A stretch of 64,000 nucleotides of DNA from Pseudomonas sp. JM0905a. GTDB taxonomy: Bacteria > Pseudomonadota > Gammaproteobacteria > Pseudomonadales > Pseudomonadaceae. Position 1 is the stretch's first letter. Each line of letters opens with the position of its first letter. The notes below the pieces were generated by a model. The model had not been told where the DNA came from and ran no database searches. It worked only from the letters and a program-made list of their open reading frames with translations. Position numbers and translations under genes: made by a program. The stretch spans positions 454,792 to 518,791 of the forward strand of contig NZ_JACXBU010000005.1 in the NCBI RefSeq assembly GCF_014700075.1. Direction: 5' to 3'. Shown here piece after piece: positions 47,084-57,356 of the stretch.

Positions 47084-48517
47084 TCAAGCGTTCGGGGAGG
47101 TTTCCCCCTGTTCTTTCCAGCCGCCACCGAGGGCCTTGTACAGGTTCACTTCGCTGGCCAGTTGGTTGAGGCGGTCGCCGATCAGTTGCTGGCGGGCGCT
47201 GAACAGCTGGCGCTGGGCGTCCAGCAGGGTCAGGTAGCTGTCGACGCCGGTGCGGTAACGACGCTCAGCGAGGCGGTAGTACTCCTCGGTGGTTTTCACC
47301 AGGGAGCGCTGGGAGTCCAGTTGCTGGTGGTAGGTGGTGCGCGCGGCGAGGCCGTCTGAGACTTCCTGGAAGGCCACCTGGATGGCTTTCTCGTACTGCG
47401 CTACCTGAATGTCCTTCTGCAGCTCGGTGTAATCGAGGTTCGCCTTCAGTCGGCCAGCAGTGAAGATCGGCAGGCTGATGCTCGGCTGGAACAGCCAACT
47501 GCCGGAGCCTGCGTCGAACAGCCCGGAGAGCTCATTGCTCATGCTGCCGGCGTTGGCGGTCAGGCTGACGCTGGGGAAGAAGGCCGCGCGTGCCGCGCCG
47601 ATATTGGCGTTGGCCGATTTGAGCAGGTGCTCGGCCTGGAGCACGTCGGGGCGGCGTTGCAGCAGGTCGGACGGCAGGCCCGGCGGCACTTCGGCCAGCA
47701 GGTCGGCGTCCAGCGCCAGGCCCTTGGGCAGGTCCCCCGGCAGGCCGGTACCCACCAGTTGCGTCAGGGCGTTGCGGTCCTGGGCCACGAGGCGGGTGTA
47801 CTGCGCCAGGCTGACCTGGGCGCTTTCCACGGCGGTGCGCGCCTGGCTCAGGGCCAGGGCATCGGCGACGCCCACGTCGAAGCTGCGCTTGGTGAGGGCG
47901 TAGCTTTCCTGGTAGGTCTTCAGGGTGTTCTGGGTCAGCTGCAGCAGGGCCTGGTCGGCCTGCCAGTCCAGGTACGCGGTGGCCACCGAGGCCACCAGGC
48001 TGATCTGGGTGCTGCGGCGCGCTTGTTCGGTGGCGAAATACTGTTCCAGGGCCTGTTCGTCGAGGCTGCGCAGGCGGCCGAAGAAGTCCAGCTCCCAGGC
48101 GTTGGTGCCGAGGGTGGCGCTGTACTGGCTGCTGGTGTCGGCCTGGCCGCTCTGGCTCATGATGCCCGGCGTGCGCTGGCGGGTAGCGCCGCCGTCGGCC
48201 GAGATAGTGGGGAACAGCTCGGAGCGCTGGATGCGGTGGAGCGCGCGGTAGGCCTCGACGTTCAGCGCAGCGGTGCGCAGGTCACGGTTGTTGTCCAGGG
48301 CGAGTTGCACCAGTTGGCGCAGTGCCGGGTCCTGGAAGAATTCCTGCCAGTCGAGGTCTGCGGCGGTGGTGTTCACCTGGGCTGCGCCCTGGCTGTACGC
48401 CTCGCCCTCGGGCCAGGCGTTTTCCACCGGCGCTTCCGGGCGCTGGTAGTCGGGGATCATGGAGCAGCCACCGAGCAGGGTCGCGGCGATGGCCAGGGAA
48501 ATCAGGGAACGCCTCAC
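47084..48517 (-). CDS. ttgC: RND efflux outer-membrane channel (OprM/TtgC family)
   Basis: 477 residues. It has a lipoprotein signal with LLGGCSM lipobox (Cys 18). The two OEP repeats are visible ([36 protein letters not shown].. and, in the second half, [35 protein letters not shown]). It forms the trimeric channel that vents the pump to the outside. It begins in an ATGA overlap with the pump gene, and the operon order A-B-C matches ttgABC and mexAB-oprM. Confidence 0.93.
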   Translation of the reverse strand: MRRSLISLAIAATLLGGCSMIPDYQRPEAPVENAWPEGEAYSQGAAQVNTTAADLDWQEFFQDPALRQLVQLALDNNRDLRTAALNVEAYRALHRIQRSELFPTISADGGATRQRTPGIMSQSGQADTSSQYSATLGTNAWELDFFGRLRSLDEQALEQYFATEQARRSTQISLVASVATAYLDWQADQALLQLTQNTLKTYQESYALTKRSFDVGVADALALSQARTAVESAQVSLAQYTRLVAQDRNALTQLVGTGLPGDLPKGLALDADLLAEVPPGLPSDLLQRRPDVLQAEHLLKSANANIGAARAAFFPSVSLTANAGSMSNELSGLFDAGSGSWLFQPSISLPIFTAGRLKANLDYTELQKDIQVAQYEKAIQVAFQEVSDGLAARTTYHQQLDSQRSLVKTTEEYYRLAERRYRTGVDSYLTLLDAQRQLFSARQQLIGDRLNQLASEVNLYKALGGGWKEQGETSPNA

Positions 48518-51500
48518 TGCAGGGCCTCCTTCTTGATCGCGGCCTTGCTCGCCTTGTCCTTGAACAGCGAGCAGACCAGCACGTAGAACAGCGGCACCCA
48601 GAAGATGGCCAGGACGGTGGCGGTGAGCATGCCGCCGATCACGCCGGTACCGATGGCGTGCTGGCTGCCGGAGCCGGCACCGTTGGAGATGGCCAGGGGC
48701 ACCACGCCGAGGATGAACGCCAGCGAGGTCATGACGATTGGGCGCAGGCGCATGCGGCAGGCTTCCACGGCGGCGTCGAACAGGCTCTTGCCCTGCTCGT
48801 GCAGCTCCTTGGCGAACTCGACGATGAGGATCGCGTTCTTCGCCGAGAGGCCGATGGTGGTGAGCAGGCCGACCTGGAAGAACACGTCGTTGGACAGGCC
48901 GCGCAGGCTGGTGAACATCAGTGCGCCGATCACACCCAGCGGCACGACCAGCATCACCGAGAACGGGATCGACCAGCTCTCGTAGAGCGCCGCCAGGCAG
49001 AGGAACACCACCAGCAGCGACAGCGCATAGAGGGCCGGGGCCTGGGAGCCGGACAGGCGTTCCTCGTAGGAGAGGCCGGTCCAGGAGTAGCCGACGCCAG
49101 CCGGCAACTGCTTGGCGATTTCCTCCACCGCGGCCATGGCTTCACCCGAGCTGTGGCCCGGAGCCGCCTCGCCGAGGATTTCCACCGCCGGCACGCCGTT
49201 GTAGCGGGCCAGTTTGGGCGCGCCGTAGGTCCATTCGCCGCTGGCGAAGGCGCTGAACGGCACCATCTGGCCCTGGTCGTTGCGCACGTACCATTTGCCG
49301 AGGTCGTCCGGGTTCATCCGCGCTTCGGGTTCACCTTGCAGGTAGACCTTCTTCACCCGGCCACGGTCGATGAAGTCGTTGACGTAGCTGGCGCCCCAGG
49401 CGATGGAGACGGTGTTGTTGATGTCGGCGAGGGAGATGCCGTGGGCACGGGCCTTCTCGTCGTCGATCAGCAGCTGGTACTGGGGCTCGTCGCGCAGGCC
49501 GTTGGCACGCACGCGGTTGAGCACCGGGTTCTTCGCCGCCAGTTCGAGGAATTGGTCGCGGGCGGCGTTCAGCGCTTCGTGGCCGACGCCGGCGCGGTCC
49601 TGCAGGAACAGGTTGAAGCCGGTGGCGTTACCCAGCTCCATCACCGCCGGCGGGGCGAAGGCGAAGACCATCGCATCGCGGAAGCTGAAGAAGTGCTGCT
49701 GCGCACGCTGGGCCAGATCGAACACGCTCTGTCCTTGGGCAGTACGCTCTTCCCACGGCTTGAGCATGATGAAGGCCATACCCGAGCTCTGGCCGCGGCC
49801 GGCGAAGTTGAAGCCGGTCACGGTGAACACGGATTTCACCGTGTCCTTTTCCTGGTCGAGCAGGTATTCGCGCATCTGGTCCACGACCACCTGGGTACGC
49901 TCCGCGCTGGCGCCGGACGGGGTCTGCACCTGGGCGAAGAGCACGCCCTGGTCTTCCTCGGGGAGGAACGCGGTGGGGATGCGGGTGAACAGCCAGCCCA
50001 TGGCGACGACGATCAGCAGGTACAGGGCGAGGTAGGGCACCTTCCGTTTGAGTACGCCGCGCACGCCGCGCTCGTAGCTCTGCACGCTGCGGTCGAAGGT
50101 GCGGTTGAACCAGCCGAAGAAGCCGCGTTTCTCGTGGTGCCCCTTGGCGATGGGCTTGAGCAGGGTGGCGCACAGGGCCGGGGTGAAGATCAGCGCCACT
50201 AGCACCGACAGCGCCATGGCCGAGACGATGGTGATGGAGAACTGCTTGTAGATCACGCCCGTGGAGCCGCCGAAGAAGGCCATCGGCAGGAATACCGCCG
50301 AGAGCACCAGGGCGATGCCCACCAGCGCGCCCTGGATCTGGCCCATGGACTTGCGGGTGGCTTCCAGCGGCGACAGGCCTTCCTCGGCCATTACCCGCTC
50401 GACGTTTTCCACGACCACGATGGCGTCGTCCACCAACAGGCCGATGGCCAGCACCATGGCGAACATGGTCAGGGTGTTGATGGTGAAGCCGAACATCGCC
50501 AGCACGCCGAAGGTGCCCAGCAGTACCACGGGTACGGCCAGGGTCGGGATGATGGTAGCGCGGAAGTTCTGCAGGAACAGGTACATCACCAGGAACACCA
50601 GGACGATGGCTTCGCCCAGGGTGTGGATCACGCCTTCGATGGAGGCGGAAACCACCGGCGTGGTGTCATAGGGGAAGACCACTTTCATGCCGGCGGGCAT
50701 GAAGGGTTCCAGCTCGGCGATGGTGGCGCGGATCGCCTTGGCGGTATCCAGGGCGTTGGCACCGGTGGCCAGCTTGATCGCCATGCCGGAGGCCGGCTTG
50801 CCGTTGAACTGGGCGCTGATGCTGTAGTTCTCGCCGCCCAGTTCGATCTTCGCCACGTCGCGCAGGCGTACCTGGGAGCCGTCGCGGTTCACCTTCAACA
50901 GGATGGCGCCGAACTGTTCGGGGGTCTGCAGGCGGGTCTTGCCGATGATGGTGGCGTTGAGCTGGGTGCCGGGAGAGGCGGGCAGGCCGCCGAGCTGGCC
51001 GGAGGAAATCTGCACGTTCTGCGCCTGGATCGCGGTCTTCACGTCCACCGGTGTCAGCTGGTAGTTGTTCAGCCGCGCCGGGTCCAGCCAGATGCGCATG
51101 GCGTACTGGGCGCCGAATACCTGGAAGTCGCCCACACCCTTGGTCCGCGAGATCGGGTCCTGGATGTTGGAGACGATGTAGTTGGCCAGGTCGTTCTTGT
51201 CCATGCTGCCGTCTTCGGAGACGACGCCGATGACCAGCAGGAAGTTCTTCACTGCCTTGGTCACGCGGATGCCCTGCTGCTGCACTTCCTGCGGCAGCAG
51301 CGGGGTAGCCAGCTGGAGCTTGTTCTGCACCTGCACCTGGGCGATGTCAGGGTTGGTGCCCTGTTCGAAGGTGGCGGTGATGGTCATGCTGCCGTCGGAG
51401 TTGCTCTCCGAGGAGATGTAGCGCAGGCCGTCGATGCCATTGAGCTGCTGCTCGATGATCTGCACCACGGTGTCCTGCACCGTCTGCGCCGAGGCACCGG

Positions 51501-51648
51501 GGTAGCTCACCTGGATGCCCACTGCCGGCGCGGCGATGCTGGGGTACTGGTTGATCGGCAACTTGAGGATGGACAGGCCGCCGGCGAGCATGATCACCAG
51601 CGCGATCACCCAGGCGAAGATCGGGCGATCGATGAAGAATCTCGACAT
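48514..51648 (-). CDS. ttgB: RND multidrug efflux pump (MexB/TtgB family)
   Basis: 1044 residues, the size of MexB/TtgB. Inner-membrane proton-driven pump with twelve membrane segments and two large periplasmic loops. It starts [24 protein letters not shown], and the TM4 motif [25 protein letters not shown] carries the proton-relay Asp pair. The [24 protein letters not shown] pattern is typical. It exports solvents, antibiotics and possibly aromatic or terpenoid compounds, so it may protect against the island's hydrophobic substrates, though no island element lies near it. Confidence 0.95.
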   Translation of the reverse strand: MSRFFIDRPIFAWVIALVIMLAGGLSILKLPINQYPSIAAPAVGIQVSYPGASAQTVQDTVVQIIEQQLNGIDGLRYISSESNSDGSMTITATFEQGTNPDIAQVQVQNKLQLATPLLPQEVQQQGIRVTKAVKNFLLVIGVVSEDGSMDKNDLANYIVSNIQDPISRTKGVGDFQVFGAQYAMRIWLDPARLNNYQLTPVDVKTAIQAQNVQISSGQLGGLPASPGTQLNATIIGKTRLQTPEQFGAILLKVNRDGSQVRLRDVAKIELGGENYSISAQFNGKPASGMAIKLATGANALDTAKAIRATIAELEPFMPAGMKVVFPYDTTPVVSASIEGVIHTLGEAIVLVFLVMYLFLQNFRATIIPTLAVPVVLLGTFGVLAMFGFTINTLTMFAMVLAIGLLVDDAIVVVENVERVMAEEGLSPLEATRKSMGQIQGALVGIALVLSAVFLPMAFFGGSTGVIYKQFSITIVSAMALSVLVALIFTPALCATLLKPIAKGHHEKRGFFGWFNRTFDRSVQSYERGVRGVLKRKVPYLALYLLIVVAMGWLFTRIPTAFLPEEDQGVLFAQVQTPSGASAERTQVVVDQMREYLLDQEKDTVKSVFTVTGFNFAGRGQSSGMAFIMLKPWEERTAQGQSVFDLAQRAQQHFFSFRDAMVFAFAPPAVMELGNATGFNLFLQDRAGVGHEALNAARDQFLELAAKNPVLNRVRANGLRDEPQYQLLIDDEKARAHGISLADINNTVSIAWGASYVNDFIDRGRVKKVYLQGEPEARMNPDDLGKWYVRNDQGQMVPFSAFASGEWTYGAPKLARYNGVPAVEILGEAAPGHSSGEAMAAVEEIAKQLPAGVGYSWTGLSYEERLSGSQAPALYALSLLVVFLCLAALYESWSIPFSVMLVVPLGVIGALMFTSLRGLSNDVFFQVGLLTTIGLSAKNAILIVEFAKELHEQGKSLFDAAVEACRMRLRPIVMTSLAFILGVVPLAISNGAGSGSQHAIGTGVIGGMLTATVLAIFWVPLFYVLVCSLFKDKASKAAIKKEALQ

Positions 51649-51659
51649 CTATGGGCTCC

Positions 51660-52802
51660 TCAGTGGCTCTTGGCCAGGTTGTCACCCGCAGGTTGCTGGG
51701 CTGCCACGTTGGTCGCCGGTGCGGCGTCCACTTCCACGCCCGGCCGCACGAACTGCAGGCCTTCGGTGATCAGGCGGTCGCCGGGGTTGAGGCCTTCGCT
51801 GACCAGCCAGCGGTCGCCAACGGTGCGTTCGGCCTTCAGGTGGCGCAGTTCGACCTTGTTCTCGGCATTCACCACCAGGGCGGTGGCCTGGCCCTTGAGG
51901 TCGCGGGTCACGCCTTGCTGCGGTGCGAGGATGGCTTCCTGCTTCACCGCCGAGCCCAGGCGGGCATGGACGAACATGCCCGGCAGCAGGGTGTGCTCCG
52001 GGTTCGGGAAGACCGCGCGCACGGTCACCGAGCCGGTGCCTTCGTCCACCGAGACTTCGGAGAACTCCAGGCTGCCCTTGTGCGGGTACTCGCTGCCGTC
52101 TTCCAGCAGCAGGGACACCCTGGCACCGCTGGCGCCGGCCTTTTCCAGCTGGCCCTCGGCCATTTCCCGGCGCAGACGCAGCAGGTCCTTGGTGGACTGG
52201 GTGACGTCAACATAGATCGGGTCGAGCTGCTGGATGGTGGCCATGGCCAGGGTCTGGCCGTTGCTCACCAGAGCACCTTCGGTGACCGCAGAGCGACCGA
52301 CGCGGCCGGAGATCGGCGCCAGCACCTTGGTGTAGCGCAGGTCGATGCTGGCCTTCTCCAGTGCGGCCTCGGCCTGCAGGCGGGCGGCCTGGGACTCGTC
52401 ATAGGCCTGCTTGCTCACCGCTTGGTCGCTGACCAGGTCCTTGTAGCGCTCCGCCAGGGACTTGGCCGAAGCCAGGCTGGCCTGGGCGCTCTTATAGGTG
52501 GCGGTGTAGACGGACGGATCGATCTGGTAGAGCTGCTGGCCGGCCTTGACCTCGCTGCCCTCGGTGAACAGGCGCTTCTGGATGATGCCGTCGACTTGCG
52601 GACGCACTTCGGCAATGCGGAACGCCGCGGTGCGGCCGGGTAGTTCGGTGGTCAGGGTGAAACTCTGGGGCTGGAGGGTCACGACACCGACCTTGGGCGT
52701 CTGGGCGGGCGGCGGAGCCGAGGCTTCCTGGCAGCCGGTCAGGGCGAGCGTGGCCAGAGCGATGGCGGAAACCAAGGCGGCAAAGGCTGGCTTCATGGGC
52801 AT
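51660..52802 (-). CDS. ttgA: RND efflux periplasmic adaptor (MexA/TtgA family)
   Basis: 380 residues from the ATG at 52802 (GAGG 9 bases upstream; ATG 52817 lacks a site). Lipoprotein signal ALTGCQEAS. The hairpin and lipoyl domain (ELPGRTAAFRIAEVRPQVDGIIQKRLFTEGSEVKAGQQLYQID) and the beta-barrel (ARVSLLLEDGS.. and LRAVFPN-like VRAVFPNPEHTLLPGMFVHARL) are visible. It bridges pump and channel. It is divergent from the TetR repressor, with the operator between them. Confidence 0.94.
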   Translation of the reverse strand: MPMKPAFAALVSAIALATLALTGCQEASAPPPAQTPKVGVVTLQPQSFTLTTELPGRTAAFRIAEVRPQVDGIIQKRLFTEGSEVKAGQQLYQIDPSVYTATYKSAQASLASAKSLAERYKDLVSDQAVSKQAYDESQAARLQAEAALEKASIDLRYTKVLAPISGRVGRSAVTEGALVSNGQTLAMATIQQLDPIYVDVTQSTKDLLRLRREMAEGQLEKAGASGARVSLLLEDGSEYPHKGSLEFSEVSVDEGTGSVTVRAVFPNPEHTLLPGMFVHARLGSAVKQEAILAPQQGVTRDLKGQATALVVNAENKVELRHLKAERTVGDRWLVSEGLNPGDRLITEGLQFVRPGVEVDAAPATNVAAQQPAGDNLAKSH

Positions 52803-52891
52803 CTGAAGGGACCTCATTTTTTGGGGGACAGCTTTCTGGCTGAAAGCTGAGCGCAGGGCAGGTTCTGGATTCTTGCGAAGGTGTACGAATA

Positions 52892-52917
52892 TACTTACAT
52901 GCGTGAATGTTTGTAAA
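52892..52917. promoter_or_regulatory. TtgR-type operator
   Basis: TACTTACAT at 52892-52900 and TTTGTAAA at 52910-52917 are identical in sequence and spacing (9 bases) to the two flanks I recall of the P. putida ttgABC/ttgR operator. It lies 89 bases before ttgA and 87 before ttgR, where a repressor would cover both promoters. Confidence 0.8.
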
Positions 52918-53004
52918 TTGAATCTTCTGTTGCCGATGTCAGAATTTATTACGGTGCAGAGACGATTTTTCCTTTAAGAGCAAGCAGATAGGTCCCAGCC
53001 GCGA

Positions 53005-53646
53005 ATGGCCAGACGTACCAAAGAGGAAGCCGAAGAAACCCGCGTGCAGATACTCGACGCCACTGAACGGGTATTTCACGAGAAGGGTGTTTCCCGTGCC
53101 TCGCTGGCGGAAATTGCGGCTGCCGCCGGGGTCAGCCGTGGCGCCATCTACTGGCATTTCGAGAACAAGAACGACCTGTTCCAGGCCATGCTCGAACGCA
53201 TCCACACGCCACTGGAGGAGCTGGCCCGCGCCAGCGAGAGCGCGGACGAGCCCGATCCGCTCGGGCGTATGCGCCAGTTGATGGTGCGCCTGCTCCGGCG
53301 CGTGGAGCTGGACCCGCAGAGCCGGCGTATCCACGAAATTCTCCGGCACAAGGTGGAATACACCGAGGAACTGGGCGACCTGCGCCAGCAGATGGAAGAC
53401 CAGAGCGTCGAGTGCGACCAGCGTATCGCCAAGGCCCTGCTCAATGCGGTGAGCCGTGGTCAGCTACCCGCCGACCTGGATTGCCGCCGCGCCGCCATCA
53501 GCGTGCACGCCTACCTGGAGGGCATCCAGACCAACTGGCTGCTGGTGCCGGCCAGCTACTCCCTGGCCGAGGAAGCCGAAAACCTGGTGAACAGCCTGAT
53601 GGACATGCTCAAGTCCAGCCCGGCGCTGCGGGCCACGAGCGCCTGA
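53005..53646 (+). CDS. ttgR: TetR-family repressor of the efflux operon (TtgR-like)
   Basis: 213 residues (TtgR is 210). The N-terminal HTH RVQILDATERVFHEKGVSRASLAEIAAAAGVSRGAIYWHFENKNDLF (about 13-57) is close to TtgR/AcrR. The C-terminal ligand domain contains HEILRHKVEYTEELGDLRQQ and LEGIQTNWLLVP. It represses its own gene and the divergent pump operon until a drug or plant aromatic binds. Confidence 0.92.
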   Translation: MARRTKEEAEETRVQILDATERVFHEKGVSRASLAEIAAAAGVSRGAIYWHFENKNDLFQAMLERIHTPLEELARASESADEPDPLGRMRQLMVRLLRRVELDPQSRRIHEILRHKVEYTEELGDLRQQMEDQSVECDQRIAKALLNAVSRGQLPADLDCRRAAISVHAYLEGIQTNWLLVPASYSLAEEAENLVNSLMDMLKSSPALRATSA

Positions 53647-54268
53647 GTTCGCGCTGGTCGCCGGCGGTCCGCTCCCGATCGGCGACTGCTTCTGCTCCTT
53701 GCGTCCGCCCACCCGGACGCGTAAGAATCCGAGCCAGTCTGGAATGCTGGCAAAATGCCCTGCCGGATTGCCATCCCACCTGTCGCCCGCAATGGACCCC
53801 AGCGGCGGCCATCATCGGTGAGTCATATGCAGTGCATACAAACGAAGTACAGCGGAGATCTGTCCTTTACCCCAAGGCCTGACCGGGTCTGGATATATGC
53901 GCTATCTCCTGTTCCAGAATCATCTTGCTGCCAAGCGTCAGGAAGTTGACGCCTATTCTGGCGAGAAAACGGCGCATATCGGAAGCCCGCAAGGCTGCCA
54001 GATTGGGAGAATGGCCCGTGCCAGAGCTTCTGGAACGGGTTTTCTTCGATAGCGCGGATGCCTATCGAGACGCCCCCTGTCGCGTTGGTCGGGCTATGTT
54101 CCTCAACCGTCTGCTAGCACGGGATTCCGGCTGGCGCACGAGAGCACCCTTGGCTAAGCCTGTTGAGAGGTCGCCGCGGGGGCTGGTGCCGAAACGCTCT
54201 GCGGATTCAACGATAAGAATGGTCAAGTACGACCCAATCCAACCCTCTGCCGATGGAGCGTCGACGAG
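53647..54268. other. Gene-free region before the secretion operon
   Basis: About 620 bases with no convincing gene. The plus frame 53925-54272 lacks a ribosome binding site and protein-like composition. Base composition is slightly more AT-rich around 53820-53960 than the neighbours, suiting a promoter for the type I secretion genes. Confidence 0.5.
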
Positions 54269-56005
54269 ATGAAGAATTTCTCGCAGCCCCGTACCGAGTT
54301 GTCCGAAGCCCTGAGTCGCCTCCGTCACACCTTCTATGTGGTGGGGGGCTTCAGCGGCATCATCAACCTGATGATGCTCGCGCCCGCCCTCTACATGCTG
54401 CAGGTATACGATCGCGTGCTGGCAAGCAGCAACGTCACCACCCTGGCGATGCTGACGGTACTGATGCTCGGGTTGTACGTGCTCATGTCGCTGCTGGAGG
54501 TGGTGCGTTCGACTGTGCTGATCCGCCTTGGCAACCGGCTGGACATGAGCCTGAACAAGCGGATCTTCAACGCCTCGTTCGAGCGCAACCTGCGCCGCGC
54601 CGGTGGCAACCCGGCCCAGGCGCTGCAGGACCTGTCCATGGTTCGCCAGTTCCTTACCGGCAACGGCCTGTTCGCCTTCTTCGATGCGCCCTGGACGCCC
54701 ATCTACCTGCTGGTGATCTTCCTCGTGCACCCGTTGCTGGGCGTCATCACCCTGGTCGGTTCGGCGATCCTCTTCTTCCTGGCCCTGCTCACCGAAGTGG
54801 TGACCCGCGGCCCGTTGATGGAGGCCAACCAGGCGGCCATGGCCTCCGGTTCCTTCGCCAACAACAACCTTCGCAATACCGAAGTGATCGAAGCGATGGG
54901 CATGCTGCCGGCGATTCGCGAGCGCTGGTTCGGCAGCCACCAGCGCATTCTGGAGAAGCAGACCCAGGCCTCTGACCGCGCCGCCTACATCAACGGCGCC
55001 AGCCGCTTCGTGCGGATCACCCTGCAATCGGTGATCCTCGGCGCTGGCGCACTGCTGGCGATCAAGGGTGAGATCACCGCGGGGATGATGATCGCCAGTT
55101 CCATCCTCAGTGGCCGCGCCATGGCGCCTGTGGAACAGGCCATCGGTGTCTGGAAGCAGTTGCTCGCGGCCCGCGGCTCCTGGGAACGGCTGTCCAAGCT
55201 GCTGCAGGACTTCCCGGCGCGCAACACCGCCATGGCCCTGCCCAAGCCCCAGGGCGCGCTGTCGGTGGAACAGGCCATGACCGCCGCGCCCGGTGGAATC
55301 GTCACCATCCTGCGCGGGATCAACTTCAGTCTCTCGCCCGGTGAAGCCCTCGGCATCATCGGTCCGTCGGCCTCCGGCAAGTCCACCCTGGCGCGCCTGC
55401 TGGTGGGCGTGTGGCCGGCGCAAGCGGGCAAGGTGCGCCTGGACGGTGCCGACATCTTCCAGTGGAACAAGGAGGAACTCGGTCCCTGGATCGGTTACCT
55501 GCCGCAGGACGTGGAACTGTTCGAAGGCACCATTGCCGACAACATCGCCCGCTTCGGCGAGATGAATAGCGAGGAGGTGATCCTCGCCGCCAGGCGTGCC
55601 GGGGTGCACGACATGATCCTGCGCTTCGAGAAGGGCTACGACACGCCGCTCGGTGTGGATGGCAGCCCGCTGTCGGGCGGCCAGAAGCAACGCATTGCCC
55701 TGGCTCGGGCCATCTATGGCGACCCCTCGATGATCGTGCTCGATGAGCCCAACGCCAACCTCGACGACTTGGGTGAAGCGGCGCTGGTGGAAGCGATCCT
55801 CGACCTGAAGAAACGCGGCAAGACGCTGGTCCTGATTTCCCATCGTCCCAGCGTGCTCAGCACGGTGGACAAGGTCCTGCTGATGCGTGACGGCGGCGTG
55901 CAGTTGTTTGGTCCTCGTGAAGAGGTCTTCGCAGCATTGCGCCAGGCGAGCGTCATGCCCTCCGTGGGCACGCCGAACCTGGCATCGATGCGGGCCAAGG
56001 AGTAA
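54269..56005 (+). CDS. Type I secretion ABC transporter (PrtD/AprD family)
   Basis: 578 residues. The N-terminal half carries six membrane segments (VVGGFSGIINLMMLAPALYMLQVYDRV.., LVIFLVHPLLGVITLVG). The C-terminal ATPase has Walker A GPSASGKST (about 364-372), signature LSGGQ (about 468) and Walker B MIVLDEP. There is no N-terminal C39-like domain, so it is the PrtD/AprD/HasD type, which recognises C-terminal secretion signals, and not the LapB type. It heads a three-gene operon, and the RTX protein at 62587 is the likely cargo. Confidence 0.93.
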   Translation: MKNFSQPRTELSEALSRLRHTFYVVGGFSGIINLMMLAPALYMLQVYDRVLASSNVTTLAMLTVLMLGLYVLMSLLEVVRSTVLIRLGNRLDMSLNKRIFNASFERNLRRAGGNPAQALQDLSMVRQFLTGNGLFAFFDAPWTPIYLLVIFLVHPLLGVITLVGSAILFFLALLTEVVTRGPLMEANQAAMASGSFANNNLRNTEVIEAMGMLPAIRERWFGSHQRILEKQTQASDRAAYINGASRFVRITLQSVILGAGALLAIKGEITAGMMIASSILSGRAMAPVEQAIGVWKQLLAARGSWERLSKLLQDFPARNTAMALPKPQGALSVEQAMTAAPGGIVTILRGINFSLSPGEALGIIGPSASGKSTLARLLVGVWPAQAGKVRLDGADIFQWNKEELGPWIGYLPQDVELFEGTIADNIARFGEMNSEEVILAARRAGVHDMILRFEKGYDTPLGVDGSPLSGGQKQRIALARAIYGDPSMIVLDEPNANLDDLGEAALVEAILDLKKRGKTLVLISHRPSVLSTVDKVLLMRDGGVQLFGPREEVFAALRQASVMPSVGTPNLASMRAKE

Positions 56006-56011
56006 TCGATC

Positions 56012-57355
56012 ATGCAAGCGGCAAGCGAAAGCAAGGCCCTGGTAAGGGTCGAACAACCGACGGTGGTGGACCTGGATGACACCCGCCCGGCCCGCTGGGG
56101 CGTGTGGATGGTGCTGGCCGGATTTGGCGGCTTCCTGGCCTGGGCCATGTGGGCTCCGCTGGACGCTGGCGTGGTGGCCAACGCCACGGTCAACGTCACC
56201 AATGCCCGCAAGACGGTGCAGCACCTCACCGGTGGCGAGGTGGACGCCATCCTGGTGCGCGAAGGCGACAAGGTGCGCGCCGGCCAGGAACTGGTGCGCC
56301 TGGACCCGACCCAGGCGATCGCCGAGCAGGGCGCCCTGAGTTCGCAATACATCGTCGCCAAGACCGTGGAAGACCGCCTGATGGCCGAACGCGATGGCGC
56401 CGATACCGTCACCTTTACCCCGGAACTGCTGGAACGCTTCGGCGGCGACCCACGGCTGCAGGAGGCCATCGCCCTGCAGCAGCGGCTGTTCCACACCCGG
56501 CGCAAGGCCCTGATGGGGGAGATCAGCATCCTGCATGAGAATCTCAATGGCGCCGAGGAACAGCTCAAGGGCCTGCGCCAGGTGCAGGCCACCCGTTCCA
56601 GCCAGTCGAAACTCCTGGGCGAGGAACTCGACGGTGTGCGCAGCCTGGCGGCGGAAGGCTATATCCCGCGCAACCGCATGCTGGAGCTGGAGCGCAACGC
56701 CTCGGAACTGAACGGTTCCATGGCGCAGAACATCGCGGACATCGGACGCACCCGGAACCAGATCGCCGAACTCAAGCTGCGCATTCTCCAGCGTGAGCAG
56801 GACTTCCAGAAGGAAGTGGAATCCCAGCTCACCGATATCCAGAAGGAGGCGACCTCCCTGGCCGAGCGCCTGCGTTCGGTGGACTACCAGGTGGAAAATA
56901 CCGTGATCCGTTCGCCCATCGACGGCATCGTCCTCGGCCTGACCATCACCACGGTCGGCGGCGTTATCCAGCCCGGCGCGCGGCTCATGGACGTGGTGCC
57001 GGACAGCGAGCCCCTGCAGGTGGACGCCCAGGTGCCGGTACAGGCCATCGACAAGATGGTCCCGGGCCTGTCGGTGGATATCACCTTCCCGGCCTTCAAC
57101 CATGCGCAGACGCCGAACATTCCCGGACGGGTGCTGACGGTCGCCGCCGACCGGCTGGTGGACGAAGCCAGCAAACAGCCCTATTACTTGACCCAGGTGG
57201 AAGTGACCGAAGAAGGCATGAAGATGCTCGGGCCGAACAACATCCGGGCAGGCATGCCGGCCACCGTAACCATCAAGACCGGTGAGCGCAGCCTGATGAG
57301 CTACTTGATGAAACCGCTGCTGGGCCGTGTCGGTAACGCATTCAAGGAGCAGTGA
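56012..57355 (+). CDS. Type I secretion membrane fusion protein (HlyD/PrtE family)
   Basis: 447 residues. One membrane helix near residues 32-52 (MVLAGFGGFLAWAMWAPLDAG) is followed by a lipoyl half-motif (VQHLTGGEVDAILVREGDKVRAGQELVRLD). A long coiled coil spans about 130-290, and the C-terminal beta domain ends GMPATVTIKTGERSLMSYLMKPL, the conserved HlyD end. It links the ABC transporter with the outer-membrane channel. The start lies 6 bases after the ABC gene stop. Confidence 0.93.
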   Translation: MQAASESKALVRVEQPTVVDLDDTRPARWGVWMVLAGFGGFLAWAMWAPLDAGVVANATVNVTNARKTVQHLTGGEVDAILVREGDKVRAGQELVRLDPTQAIAEQGALSSQYIVAKTVEDRLMAERDGADTVTFTPELLERFGGDPRLQEAIALQQRLFHTRRKALMGEISILHENLNGAEEQLKGLRQVQATRSSQSKLLGEELDGVRSLAAEGYIPRNRMLELERNASELNGSMAQNIADIGRTRNQIAELKLRILQREQDFQKEVESQLTDIQKEATSLAERLRSVDYQVENTVIRSPIDGIVLGLTITTVGGVIQPGARLMDVVPDSEPLQVDAQVPVQAIDKMVPGLSVDITFPAFNHAQTPNIPGRVLTVAADRLVDEASKQPYYLTQVEVTEEGMKMLGPNNIRAGMPATVTIKTGERSLMSYLMKPLLGRVGNAFKEQ

Positions 57356-57356
57356 A

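Noticed and set aside
53745..53775. Sigma-54 promoter (TGGCAAAATGCCCTGCC)
   Set aside because: The GG to GC spacing is 11 and not 10 bases and flanking matches are poor.
53925..54272. Small 115-residue gene before the secretion operon
   Set aside because: No ribosome binding site, no recognisable fold, overlaps the ABC transporter start.
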